DNA of 13,972 nt from an uncultured Eubacteriales bacterium (GTDB lineage Bacteria > Bacillota > Clostridia > Oscillospirales > Oscillospiraceae). The notes beneath the pieces are model-generated. The model made no database searches. It was not told where the DNA came from and saw nothing but the letters and a program-made list of their open reading frames with translations. The position numbers and the translations under genes are program-made. Shown here in pieces: positions 6,858 through 13,064 of this stretch (position 1 is the stretch's first letter; each line of letters starts with the position of its first letter). The DNA lies in assembly GCA_902475455.1 (NCBI GenBank), contig CABRZO010000047.1:1-13972 (forward strand). The letters run 5' to 3'.

Positions 6858-7685
6858 TCAAAGCCGCTTTTTCCGGAAGCAGAAGGTAACCGCAAAGAAC
6901 AGAGCCAGCACCAGGGTAATGCTGGCGCCGGTGGAGGAGCCGATATAGTAGGACAGCATCAGACCGGCAATCCCCGCCACCAGGGCCCCCAGCAGGGAGA
7001 ACAGGGTGTACTGGCGCATGTTCCGGGCCAGATTCCGGGCCATGGCCCCGGGCAGGATCAACAGGGAGTTGATGACCAGCAGACCAATCCAGGTCATGGT
7101 CAGGGTGACCACCACCGCCACGGCGCAGTTAAACACCGCCTCCACCGCGAACAGGGATACCCCCCGGCTGTCCGCCAGGGCCGGGTGGACGGCGGAGAGG
7201 GTGAGCTGGTTCAGAGCCAGCACCCAGAGAATGACCACTGCCAGCAGAATCAGGGCCAGCAACCCGATCCGAGCCGGGGAGACCGAGAGAATGTCGCCCA
7301 CCAGCAGGCTGTTGAACTTGGTGAAGCTGCTGCCCCCCAGGGTGGACAGGAAGATGCCCAGGGCCACCGCTGTGGAGGAAAATACGCCGATCACCGTGTC
7401 GCTGGCCAGATCGCTCTTGTGGCGCACCAGGCTGAACAGCAAAGCAAAGACCACCGCCAGCACCACGGCGCAGCCGGTGGGGGCCGCCAGTCCGCAGAGG
7501 GCGCCGATGGCCAGCCCGGCAAAGGCGCTGTGGCCCAGGGCGTCGGAGAAGAAGCTCATCCGGCTCTGGACCACCATGGTGGACATGAGTCCGAAGAGGG
7601 GGGAGATCACCAGAATGGCCAGCAGGGCGTTTTTCATGAAGAACATGGAACCGCTCTCCGCCCACTCAAAGGGGAGCAGATCCAC
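6858..7685 (-). CDS. znuB: Zinc/metal ABC transporter permease (ZnuB/MntB, ABC-3 family), start uncertain
   Basis: This is the membrane channel subunit of the metal importer encoded with znuA and znuC. The 275-residue frame is strongly hydrophobic, with about seven or eight membrane segments, and carries the family pattern MSFFSDALGHSAFAGLAIG (near 43-61) and LVINSLLILPGAMARNLA (near 203-220). The start is a problem. The frame opens at GTG (7685) with no ribosome site at proper distance. The well-placed ATG at 7696, overlapping the znuC stop as ATGA and 9 bases after GGAGG, is one nucleotide out of frame and stops after 20 codons. Other in-frame ATGs are at 7646 (with GGAGAG upstream) and 7637. 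A single missing base near 7685-7690 would restore a normal N-terminus; see findings. Confidence 0.88.
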   Translation of the reverse strand: MDLLPFEWAESGSMFFMKNALLAILVISPLFGLMSTMVVQSRMSFFSDALGHSAFAGLAIGALCGLAAPTGCAVVLAVVFALLFSLVRHKSDLASDTVIGVFSSTAVALGIFLSTLGGSSFTKFNSLLVGDILSVSPARIGLLALILLAVVILWVLALNQLTLSAVHPALADSRGVSLFAVEAVFNCAVAVVVTLTMTWIGLLVINSLLILPGAMARNLARNMRQYTLFSLLGALVAGIAGLMLSYYIGSSTGASITLVLALFFAVTFCFRKKRL

Positions 7686-7692
7686 CAGAGAA

Positions 7693-8466
7693 TCATCTCA
7701 GACCGCCTCCTTTCCCGTGTTCCGGAAACTGGGCTTTGAATTCCGGGGAGGAGAGCACCAGCAGGGGCGGCCCCTGGCGGAGCACCTGCTTTTTCAGCAG
7801 CACCACCTTGTCCACCAGCTTCAGGGTGGCGAAGTCGTGGGTGGAAATCAGAATGGACAGGTCGTAGCTGGTGCGGATCTCATCCAGCAGCTTCAACAGC
7901 TGTCGTTCTCCGGCCTCATCCACGCCGGACATGGGCTCGTCCAGAATCAGAATGTTGGGCAGAGGCTCCAGGGCCATGGCCAGCAGCACCCGCTGGACTT
8001 CGCCTCCGGACAGGGCCCCCACCCGCTTGTCGATGAGCCCCTGGGCGTTGACCCGCTGTAAACATTCCTCCACCCGCTGCCGCAGCTTTTTGGGGGTGGG
8101 CAGCCAGATGGGATAGCGGGAGATGGCGGCGGCGAACAGGTCCAGCACGCTGACCGGGTCTCCCGGGTCGAAGGTGGGGCTCTGGGGCACATAGCCGATC
8201 CGGGGCTTCATGTGTTCCCCGGAGGCGGTCTGGAAGGAAATGGAGCCTTCCGAGTAGCTCATCTGCCCCAGAATGCTCTTGAACAGAGAGCTTTTGCCGG
8301 CCCCATTGGGGCCGATCAGAGCGATGAGCTCACCGCAGTGCATGTGAAAGCTGACGTGGTCCAGAATTACGTCGTCTCCCCGGATCACCGTCAGGTCCTG
8401 TACCTTGAGGCAGCAGGAGCCGTGGCATCCGGTGGTGCAGTTTTGGTGTTTGATGGGTTTGGTCAC
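7693..8466 (-). CDS. znuC: Zinc/metal ABC transporter ATP-binding protein (ZnuC type)
   Basis: This is the 257-residue cytosolic ATPase that drives metal import through the ZnuB-like permease. It has Walker A GPNGAGKSS (52-60), the ABC signature LSGGEVQRV, Walker B ILILDEP and the switch histidine in STHDF. An unusual Cys/His-rich N-terminal tail precedes the first strand: H7, C10, C14, H15, C18, C19 (HQNCTTGCHGSCC), and a further Cys at 44 (HMHCGE) lies just before Walker A; this looks metal-binding. Translation starts at GTG, overlapping the znuA stop codon as GTGA, and its own stop overlaps an ATG for the permease. The zinc assignment comes from the partner ZnuA; manganese cannot be excluded. 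Confidence 0.93.
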   Translation of the reverse strand: MTKPIKHQNCTTGCHGSCCLKVQDLTVIRGDDVILDHVSFHMHCGELIALIGPNGAGKSSLFKSILGQMSYSEGSISFQTASGEHMKPRIGYVPQSPTFDPGDPVSVLDLFAAAISRYPIWLPTPKKLRQRVEECLQRVNAQGLIDKRVGALSGGEVQRVLLAMALEPLPNILILDEPMSGVDEAGERQLLKLLDEIRTSYDLSILISTHDFATLKLVDKVVLLKKQVLRQGPPLLVLSSPEFKAQFPEHGKGGGLR

Positions 8467-9383
8467 TGGTATGCCTCCATAATGGTCTCAATATTCTGGC
8501 GGATGACCGCCTCATAGGCCTCTAAACCGCCACCCTCGCCGCTCATACACATGCTGAGGGGATAGGTTTCAATGCCGCATTCCCGGCAGATAGCCAGGGC
8601 GGTGGCGTCGCTGCCGTTGACTTCGGTAAAGACTGCCGGCAATCCGTCCTCCTCCACCAAGTGGGTGATCTCCACAATGGTTTTGGCGGAGGCCTCGCTG
8701 CCTTCCTCCTCCTCCACGGCGGCCAGCAGGTGTATGCCGAAGCTGTCGGCGAAGTAGCCGAAGCCGTCGTGGAAGGTGATCAGATCATAGTGGCCTCCGT
8801 CCAGCAGCTCCAGCATCTCCTCCCGGAAGGCTGTCAGCTCCTGGGCGGCCGCCTCGGCGTTGGCCAGATAGGCCTCGGCGTGGTCTGGGTCCAGCTCCGC
8901 CAGCCCCTGGGCAATGTTCTGGGCCATCACGGCGGCGTTGCGGGGATCCATCCAGATGTGAGGATCGGTTTCGTGGCTGTGATCGGACTCCAGACCGTGG
9001 TCATGGCCGTGGCCGTCGTCCTCCTCCGGGTCCCGGGGTTCAATTCCCTGGGAGCAGTCGATGAGGGTTCGGCCCTCCAGCACGTCTTCCAGAAAATCCT
9101 CCAAGCCCAGGCCGTTGATCAGCAGTACGTCGGCCTGTTCCACCCGGCGCATATCCTGCATGGTCAGGGTGTAATCGTGGAGGCAGGAGACCTCCTGATC
9201 AATCACCAGACTGACGTACACCCCATCCACCCCCTCGGTGACGGCCTGGGAGAGCAGATAGACCGGGTAAGTGGTGGCCGCCACCTGAAACTCCGCCTGG
9301 TCCGCCTCGGCGGGCTGGCTGGAGGCACAGCCGGAGAGTGCCAGCAGTCCGGAGAGCAGCAAAGTCAAAAACGCTTTTTTCAA
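8463..9383 (-). CDS. znuA: Zinc-binding lipoprotein of the ABC importer (ZnuA, cluster A-I)
   Basis: This is the extracellular, membrane-anchored metal receptor of the importer. The 306-residue protein begins with a lipoprotein signal peptide, MKKAFLTLLLSGLLALSGC, with lipobox L-S-G-C and lipidated C19. Likely metal-binding histidines are H69, H142 (DPHIWMDP) and H205 (ITFHDGFGYF). Between the first two lies a His/acidic loop, residues 121-138 with H125, H127, H129, H135 and H137, which is typical of zinc-specific members rather than manganese ones. Start choice: TTG at 9383 has GGAGGT 6 bases upstream and gives a perfect signal peptide; the frame extends to 9446 but this would bury the signal. 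The promoter lies just upstream. No Zur regulator gene or convincing Zur box was recognised. Confidence 0.95.
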   Translation of the reverse strand: MKKAFLTLLLSGLLALSGCASSQPAEADQAEFQVAATTYPVYLLSQAVTEGVDGVYVSLVIDQEVSCLHDYTLTMQDMRRVEQADVLLINGLGLEDFLEDVLEGRTLIDCSQGIEPRDPEEDDGHGHDHGLESDHSHETDPHIWMDPRNAAVMAQNIAQGLAELDPDHAEAYLANAEAAAQELTAFREEMLELLDGGHYDLITFHDGFGYFADSFGIHLLAAVEEEEGSEASAKTIVEITHLVEEDGLPAVFTEVNGSDATALAICRECGIETYPLSMCMSGEGGGLEAYEAVIRQNIETIMEAYQ

Positions 9384-9405
9384 GGGAACACCTCCAAGAA
9401 ACAAT

Positions 9406-9434
9406 ATTTTAACATTCGCCCCTGAAAAAGTCAA
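9406..9434 (-). promoter_or_regulatory. SigA promoter for the znuACB operon
   Basis: On the minus strand TTGACT (9434-9429), a 17-base spacer, then TAAAAT (9411-9406). The expected transcript start near 9399 leaves about 15 bases before the TTG start at 9383, which still includes the GGAGGT ribosome site. The surrounding A/T-rich stretch would be the place for a repressor site, but I see no clear inverted repeat of the Zur type. Confidence 0.7.
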
Positions 9435-9460
9435 TTTTATGTACATTTTCTCATATGAAC

Positions 9461-9502
9461 AGGGATAAAATTGAAGGGACAGCTCTTTTGGGAGCTGTCC
9501 CT
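9461..9502 (-). terminator. Intrinsic terminator after ribU
   Basis: A perfect 11-bp stem AGGGACAGCTC/GAGCTGTCCCT (9475-9485 with 9492-9502) with a 6-base loop. Read on the minus strand it is followed by TTCAATTTTAT, a weak but T-rich tail. It separates ribU from the znuA promoter downstream on the same strand. Confidence 0.78.
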
Positions 9503-9530
9503 GTGTGAGAGGAAACTGGAAATTGCCCCG

Positions 9531-10166
9531 TTACTTGTTGCCGTGCAGCAGGGGGGAGAGGGGCTTATAGATCAGGAAGCAGATGATGGCGTCAATCAGA
9601 CCCTTGCAGAAGGTGAAGGGCAGGTTAAAGATCACCAGGCACTTGAGCAGGCTGTCGGAGGAGGGCAGGATGACCTGATACATGCCGATGATGGCATCCA
9701 TGGGCATACCGTAGCAAACCACATAGGCGGGGTAGACCATAAAGTAGTTAAAGGGGACGGAGAGGACGGCCATGACGGCGCAGCCCACCAGGCTGGCGAT
9801 GACGGCCCCGGTCCGGTTCTTCTTGAAGTGATAGATCAGACCGGCGGACAGGCAGAACACGGCTCCCATGGAGAAGTTGAAGATCTCACCCACATAGGCG
9901 CTGGAAGTGCCCTTGAAAATGATGTGCAGCAGGTTCTTCAGCAGCTCAATGACCACGCCGTAGACGGGACCCAGGGCGAAGGAGCCCAGCAGGGCGGGCA
10001 GATCGGAGATGTCCATCTTGACAAAGCTGGGAATGAGCATGGGGATGGGGAACTCCACGAACATCAGTACAAAGGCAACGGCGCTGAGCATGGCGGTGAC
10101 CACCAGGGACCGGGTGGTGATTCTGGCCTTCCAGGGGGTGGAAAGGGTCTGGGTTGTGGTTTTCAT
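9531..10166 (-). CDS. ribU: ECF transporter S component for riboflavin (RibU)
   Basis: RibU is the membrane-embedded substrate-binding unit that captures riboflavin and works with a shared ECF energy module (EcfA, EcfA', EcfT), which is not in this window. The 211-residue protein has about six membrane segments. Family features are DISDLPALLGSFALGPVYG (52-70) and the KN...KGTSS..VGE.NFSMG block (77-101). Start choice: ATG at 10166 with AAAGGAG about 8 bases upstream; the open frame continues far upstream through the riboswitch and is not coding there. Control by the FMN riboswitch directly upstream strongly supports riboflavin as the substrate. It is monocistronic, with a terminator following. 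Confidence 0.95.
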   Translation of the reverse strand: MKTTTQTLSTPWKARITTRSLVVTAMLSAVAFVLMFVEFPIPMLIPSFVKMDISDLPALLGSFALGPVYGVVIELLKNLLHIIFKGTSSAYVGEIFNFSMGAVFCLSAGLIYHFKKNRTGAVIASLVGCAVMAVLSVPFNYFMVYPAYVVCYGMPMDAIIGMYQVILPSSDSLLKCLVIFNLPFTFCKGLIDAIICFLIYKPLSPLLHGNK

Positions 10167-10181
10167 GGAAAACACTCCTTT

Positions 10182-10222
10182 GAAATAAGTAAACACCTGA
10201 AAGACCATGTCCTTCAGGTGTT
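10182..10222 (-). terminator. Riboswitch-controlled terminator upstream of ribU
   Basis: Read on the minus strand, ACACCTGAA (10222-10214) pairs with TTCAGGTGT near 10201-10193, extended by a few inner pairs past a mismatch, and is followed by the T-rich TTACTTATTT (10192-10183). It lies between the FMN aptamer and the ribU ribosome site. It is therefore the likely off-state element of the riboswitch. Confidence 0.8.
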
Positions 10223-10255
10223 GCGATTTCATAGGAGCTGCGCGATAAAATACAA

Positions 10256-10376
10256 CACATCTTCTTCCATCCAGACTATACTGTCGGTATCGGAGTTGCA
10301 CCGATTCAACCAAAATACTTTGGGTCGCGGACTTTACCGCCGGTCGGGAATTACACCCTGCCCTGAAGACATCGCT
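10256..10376 (-). promoter_or_regulatory. FMN riboswitch (RFN element)
   Basis: The minus strand carries the conserved blocks of the RFN aptamer in order: GTCTTCAGGGCAGGGTG, AATTCCCGACCGGCGGTAAA, GTCCGCGA, a variable arm, CCGACAGTATAGTCTGGATG, and GAAGAAGAT closing stem P1. Binding of FMN is expected to allow the downstream terminator to form and so switch ribU off when flavin is plentiful. The 5' P1 strand CUUCAGG (10368-10362) is complementary to CCUGAAG (10218-10212) of the terminator, which suggests the antiterminator pairing. Confidence 0.96.
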
Positions 10377-10396
10377 GTTCAGTTGTTCCGAATCAA

Positions 10397-10425
10397 AATA
10401 TAACACGCGGTCAGTTAAAATGCAA
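10397..10425 (-). promoter_or_regulatory. Promoter for the riboswitch-ribU transcript
   Basis: TTGCAT (10425-10420), a 17-base spacer and TATATT (10402-10397) on the minus strand. The transcript would start near 10390, about 14 bases before the aptamer. It is divergent from the ypsA promoter, with the two -35 boxes about 55 bases apart. Confidence 0.65.
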
Positions 10426-10479
10426 GTCTTTTTTTCGGGGCGGTTCGCGGTGAGGAGGGGAGAGAATTTGCGGGACCAG

Positions 10480-10508
10480 TTGAGGCTGAGACCGGGAGAT
10501 GGTATAAT
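10480..10508 (+). promoter_or_regulatory. SigA promoter for ypsA
   Basis: TTGAGG (10480-10485), a 17-base spacer and a perfect TATAAT (10503-10508). Transcription should begin near 10515, about 24 bases before the ATG at 10539, which has GAGGTG 6 bases upstream. Confidence 0.7.
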
Positions 10509-10538
10509 AACAAAAAGTACTAAAAATGAGGTGAACTC

Positions 10539-11048
10539 ATGAGCGAAGCGACAACCTGCTGTTTTACCGGCCACCGGCCCCATCGGCTGCCCTGGCACGA
10601 GGACGAGCTGGACCCCCGGTGCCAGCGGCTCCGGGAGGAGCTGGAATGCCAGGTGGACCGGGCCTATCAGCAGGGGTACCGGCATTTTATCTCCGGCATG
10701 GCCCAGGGGAGCGATCTGATGTTCTGTGAGGCGGTGCTGCGGCTGAAGGAGCGCCACCCGGAGGTGGTGCTGGAGGCCGCCATCCCCTATCCCGGCCAGG
10801 CGGACCGCTGGAAGGCACCGCAACAGGAGCGCTACCGCCGGCTGCTGGCCCAGTGTGATCTGGAGACGGTGGTCCAGCAGCAGTACACCCCCGACTGTAT
10901 GCTCCGCCGCAATTATTACATGGTGGAGCGTTCCGGCCTGCTGATCGCCCTTTATGACGGCAACCCCGGCGGCGGCACCTGCAAGACCCTGCTCTACGCC
11001 ATCCGGCGGGCCCTGGATGTGATCCAGCTGGACCCGGCCAGATTCTGA
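10539..11048 (+). CDS. ypsA: SLOG family protein of the YpsA/DUF1273 type
   Basis: The 169-residue soluble protein belongs to the SLOG (Smf/DprA-LOG) Rossmann-like superfamily, whose members are thought to bind nucleotides or nucleotide-derived ligands. Visible signatures are the N-terminal CCFTGHRP (7-14), ISGMAQGSDLMFCEAV (51-66) and the C-terminal GNPGGGTCKTLLYA (141-154), which is the expected glycine-rich ligand loop. Length is close to the B. subtilis YpsA. YpsA has been linked to cell division effects in Firmicutes, but its ligand and activity are unresolved. It stands alone, with its own promoter and terminator, divergent from ribU. Nothing in the sequence ties it to flavin. Confidence 0.88.
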   Translation: MSEATTCCFTGHRPHRLPWHEDELDPRCQRLREELECQVDRAYQQGYRHFISGMAQGSDLMFCEAVLRLKERHPEVVLEAAIPYPGQADRWKAPQQERYRRLLAQCDLETVVQQQYTPDCMLRRNYYMVERSGLLIALYDGNPGGGTCKTLLYAIRRALDVIQLDPARF

Positions 11049-11094
11049 CCTTGCCGGACCGAGTACCTGGCACAACATAATCGATTTATCATAT

Positions 11095-11135
11095 AGCCGA
11101 AAGGCCGCTGATGCAATAGCGGCCTTTCGGCTTTT
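11095..11135 (+). terminator. Intrinsic terminator after ypsA
   Basis: A perfect 15-bp stem (11095-11109 with 11118-11132; AGCCGAAAGGCCGCT and its complement), an 8-base loop, then TTTT (11132-11135). It lies 46 bases after the ypsA stop codon. Confidence 0.88.
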
Positions 11136-11197
11136 GTCATATGAGAGAATGGCGCATAGAATGACATAGCCGACATAGAAAAAGGATGGTGTGTCAT

Positions 11198-12070
11198 TTG
11201 AAACGAGAATATTATTTTTGGGTGGTCGGCGGTGATCTGCGGCAGGTCAAGCTGGCCCAGCTGCTGCAATTGGATGGACATACGACCCAGACTTATGCCA
11301 TGGAGCTCAGGCCGGAGCAGGGAGACCTGTCCGGCTCCGATACCCTGAAGGGAATTGATCGGGCGGACTGTGTCATTCTGCCCCTGCCTGCCGCCGGGGA
11401 GGCCGGTATGCTGAATGCGCCTCTCTCGGACCGGAAGGTGCCCCTGTCAGCGGTGCTCCAGGCCATGCGGCCGGGTCAGATCCTCTGCGGCGGCAAGCTG
11501 ACCCAGGAACTGAAGGATTTGGCCCGGGAGCGGGGGATTGAGGTCTATGACTACTTCGCCCGGGAGGAGCTGGCGGTGAAAAACGCCGTTCCCACCGCCG
11601 AAGGGGCCGTTCAGATTGCCATGGAGGAGCTGCCCACCACGCTGTTTGGCTCCCGGGTGCTGGTCATCGGTTTTGGCCGCCTGGGCAAGCTGTTGGCCCA
11701 CCGGCTCAAGGGGCTGGGGGCCCGGGTCACCGTGTCCGCCCGCAGCTACCAGGACCTGGCCTGGATCGAGGCCTACGGCTACTGTGCCGAGCGCACCGAC
11801 CAGCTGGAGGGCTGGCTGTGCAATTATGACCTGATTGTCAACACCGTGCCTGCCCTGGTGCTGGGGGAGGCGGAGCTGGAGGATCTTTCCCCGGACTGCC
11901 TGGTCATCGACCTGGCCAGCCGCCCCGGCGGCGTGGACTTTGAGTCAGCTGCCGTATTGGGCATCAAAGTGATTTGGGCCCTGTCGCTGCCGGGCAAGGT
12001 GGCCCCGGTGACCTCGGGTAAGATCATCCGGGACACAATCTATCATATTTTACAGGAGGCGGAGCCATGA
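11198..12070 (+). CDS. dpaA: Dipicolinate synthase subunit A (SpoVFA)
   Basis: With DpaB it converts the dihydrodipicolinate-pathway intermediate of lysine synthesis into dipicolinic acid in the mother cell during sporulation. The 290-residue protein has an N-terminal VVGGDLRQ nucleotide-fold motif (9-16), NAVPTAEGAVQIAME (129-143), a second Rossmann motif GFGRLGK (158-164), and IDLASRPGGVDFE (237-249), all matching SpoVFA. Start choice: TTG at 11198 begins MKREYYFWVVGGD; the ATG at 11186 sits directly on the AAAGG and lacks proper spacing. The stop codon overlaps the dpaB start as ATGA. In B. subtilis the operon is under mother-cell sigma control; several CATA-type boxes lie upstream here, but none fits a SigE or SigK promoter cleanly. 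The lysine genes found beside it in B. subtilis are absent. Confidence 0.95.
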   Translation: MKREYYFWVVGGDLRQVKLAQLLQLDGHTTQTYAMELRPEQGDLSGSDTLKGIDRADCVILPLPAAGEAGMLNAPLSDRKVPLSAVLQAMRPGQILCGGKLTQELKDLARERGIEVYDYFAREELAVKNAVPTAEGAVQIAMEELPTTLFGSRVLVIGFGRLGKLLAHRLKGLGARVTVSARSYQDLAWIEAYGYCAERTDQLEGWLCNYDLIVNTVPALVLGEAELEDLSPDCLVIDLASRPGGVDFESAAVLGIKVIWALSLPGKVAPVTSGKIIRDTIYHILQEAEP

Positions 12071-12666
12071 GAGCGGAGGAATTGCGGGTAGGGTTTGCTG
12101 TCTGCGGCTCCTACTGTACCTTTTCCCAGGTGTTTCCGGTGATGGAGGAGATGGCCCGGATATACGGTACCGTCCAGCCCATTTTTTCCGAGCGCTCCGC
12201 GGTGACGGACACCCGGTTCGGCAGCGCCTCTTCCTTCCTGGAGTGGGCGGAGCGGTGTACCGGCTGCCGCCCCATCCTGTCTATCCGGAAGGCGGAGCCC
12301 ATCGGTCCCAAAAAGCTGCTGGATGTGCTTGTCATCGCCCCCTGTACCGGCAACACCCTGGCCAAACTGGCGGCGGGAGTCACCGACTCCAGCGTCACCA
12401 TGGCGGCCAAGGCCCATCTGCGCAATGGGCGGCCCCTGGTGATCGCCCCCTCCACCAACGACGGGCTCACCGTGTCCCTGCGGAATCTGGGGGAGCTGGC
12501 CCTACGGAAGCATGTCTATCTGGTGCCCTTCCGCCAGGATGACCCGGAGAAAAAGCCCACCTCACTGGTGGCAGACATGACCCTGATTCCCCAGACGGTG
12601 GCGGCGGCCCTGGAGGGCCGTCAGCTCCAGCCGGTGCTATTGGCGCCCCCCGAGCGCGAAAGCTGA
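12067..12666 (+). CDS. dpaB: Dipicolinate synthase subunit B (SpoVFB)
   Basis: This is the second subunit of dipicolinate synthase, a flavoprotein-fold protein. The 199-residue chain matches SpoVFB in length and motifs: GFAVCGSYCTFSQVFP (9-24), DTRFGSA (48-54), KAEPIGPKKLLDVLVIAPCT (75-94), GNTLAKLAAGVTDS (95-108), MAAKAHLRNGRPLVIAPSTND (112-132 region), and VPFRQDDPEKKP (153-164). It is translationally coupled to dpaA by a 4-base overlap with AGGAGG just upstream. The product, dipicolinic acid, is packed into the spore core with calcium, so the gene marks the organism as an endospore former. It is the last gene of the unit. Confidence 0.96.
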   Translation: MRAEELRVGFAVCGSYCTFSQVFPVMEEMARIYGTVQPIFSERSAVTDTRFGSASSFLEWAERCTGCRPILSIRKAEPIGPKKLLDVLVIAPCTGNTLAKLAAGVTDSSVTMAAKAHLRNGRPLVIAPSTNDGLTVSLRNLGELALRKHVYLVPFRQDDPEKKPTSLVADMTLIPQTVAAALEGRQLQPVLLAPPERES

Positions 12667-12671
12667 CACAG

Positions 12672-12711
12672 AGAAACGATCCGGAAACCGTTCCGGATCG
12701 TTTCTGCATTT
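12672..12711 (+). terminator. Probable terminator after dpaB
   Basis: A perfect 15-bp stem AGAAACGATCCGGAA (12672-12686) with 12691-12705 and a 4-base loop, starting 5 bases after the dpaB stop. The tail GCATTT is only weakly T-rich, so termination may be incomplete. Confidence 0.65.
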
Positions 12712-12756
12712 GGCGGTAAAGATTCGACAGTGACCGACAGCAAGCCGGGGGAATAA

Positions 12757-12793
12757 ACTGAGGATGGGAAGTCCTTTCCCACTCATCTTGAGT
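12757..12793 (+). promoter_or_regulatory. Hairpin directly upstream of the feoA ribosome site
   Basis: ACT and AGGATG (12757-12766) pair with CATCTT and AGT (12784-12793) and, past a small bulge, GGGAA (12766-12770 side) pairs with TTCCC (12776-12780), around a GTCCT loop. The 3' foot lies a few bases before the AAAGGTG ribosome site. No T-run follows, so it is not a terminator. A regulatory role is inference. Confidence 0.35.
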
Positions 12794-12809
12794 GAAAGGT
12801 GTCTATGCT

Positions 12810-13046
12810 ATGAATCAGTTGATCCATTTGAATGATCTGGCCCCGGGCCAGCGGGGGCGGGTGCTCTCGCTGGATGTGGCCGGAGGGATGCGCCGCCGGC
12901 TGCTGGATCTGGGTCTTGTGGAGGATACCGCCGTAGAGTGCCTGGGCAGAAGTCCCGGGGGAGATCCGGCGGCCTATCTGATCCGGGGGGCAGTCATCGC
13001 CCTGCGGGACAGTGACAGCCGGGGTATCCTGATCCGACCGGTTTAA
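12810..13046 (+). CDS. feoA: Ferrous iron transport accessory protein FeoA
   Basis: The 78-residue protein is a small SH3-like cytosolic partner of FeoB. It shows the FeoA pattern GQRGRVLSLD, RRRLLDLGLVEDT, VECLGRSPGGDPAAYLIRGA and VIALR. Start choice: ATG at 12810 follows AAAGGTG by about 8 bases and gives the usual FeoA length; the in-frame GTG at 12792 would overlap the upstream hairpin and has no ribosome site. feoB follows 18 bases later. I could not define a convincing promoter in 12706-12809. Confidence 0.93.
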   Translation: MNQLIHLNDLAPGQRGRVLSLDVAGGMRRRLLDLGLVEDTAVECLGRSPGGDPAAYLIRGAVIALRDSDSRGILIRPV

Positions 13047-13064
13047 ATAAGGAGGCGAGGAGCA

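Noticed and set aside
6621..7739. A 372-codon open frame on the plus strand opposite znuB
   Set aside because: The translation is rich in Gln, Gly and His with no family pattern, as expected for the antisense of a GC-rich membrane protein gene, and it has no ribosome site.
9384..9446. A 21-residue N-terminal extension of ZnuA
   Set aside because: It spans the promoter and would place residues ahead of a perfect lipoprotein signal peptide; the TTG at 9383 has GGAGGT at the right distance.
9384..9470. A Zur operator upstream of znuA
   Set aside because: The region is A/T-rich, but I found no inverted repeat resembling the Fur-family Zur box.
10167..11078. A 515-codon open frame on the minus strand that would give RibU a long N-terminal extension
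   Set aside because: It runs through the FMN riboswitch, the terminator, the ribU promoter and all of ypsA on the other strand; the ATG at 10166 has a good ribosome site and gives the normal RibU length.
12706..12809. A SigA promoter for feoA (for example GTGACC with ATAAAC near 12730-12758)
   Set aside because: Both hexamers are poor matches; transcription may come from readthrough of the weak dpaB terminator or from a promoter I cannot recognise.
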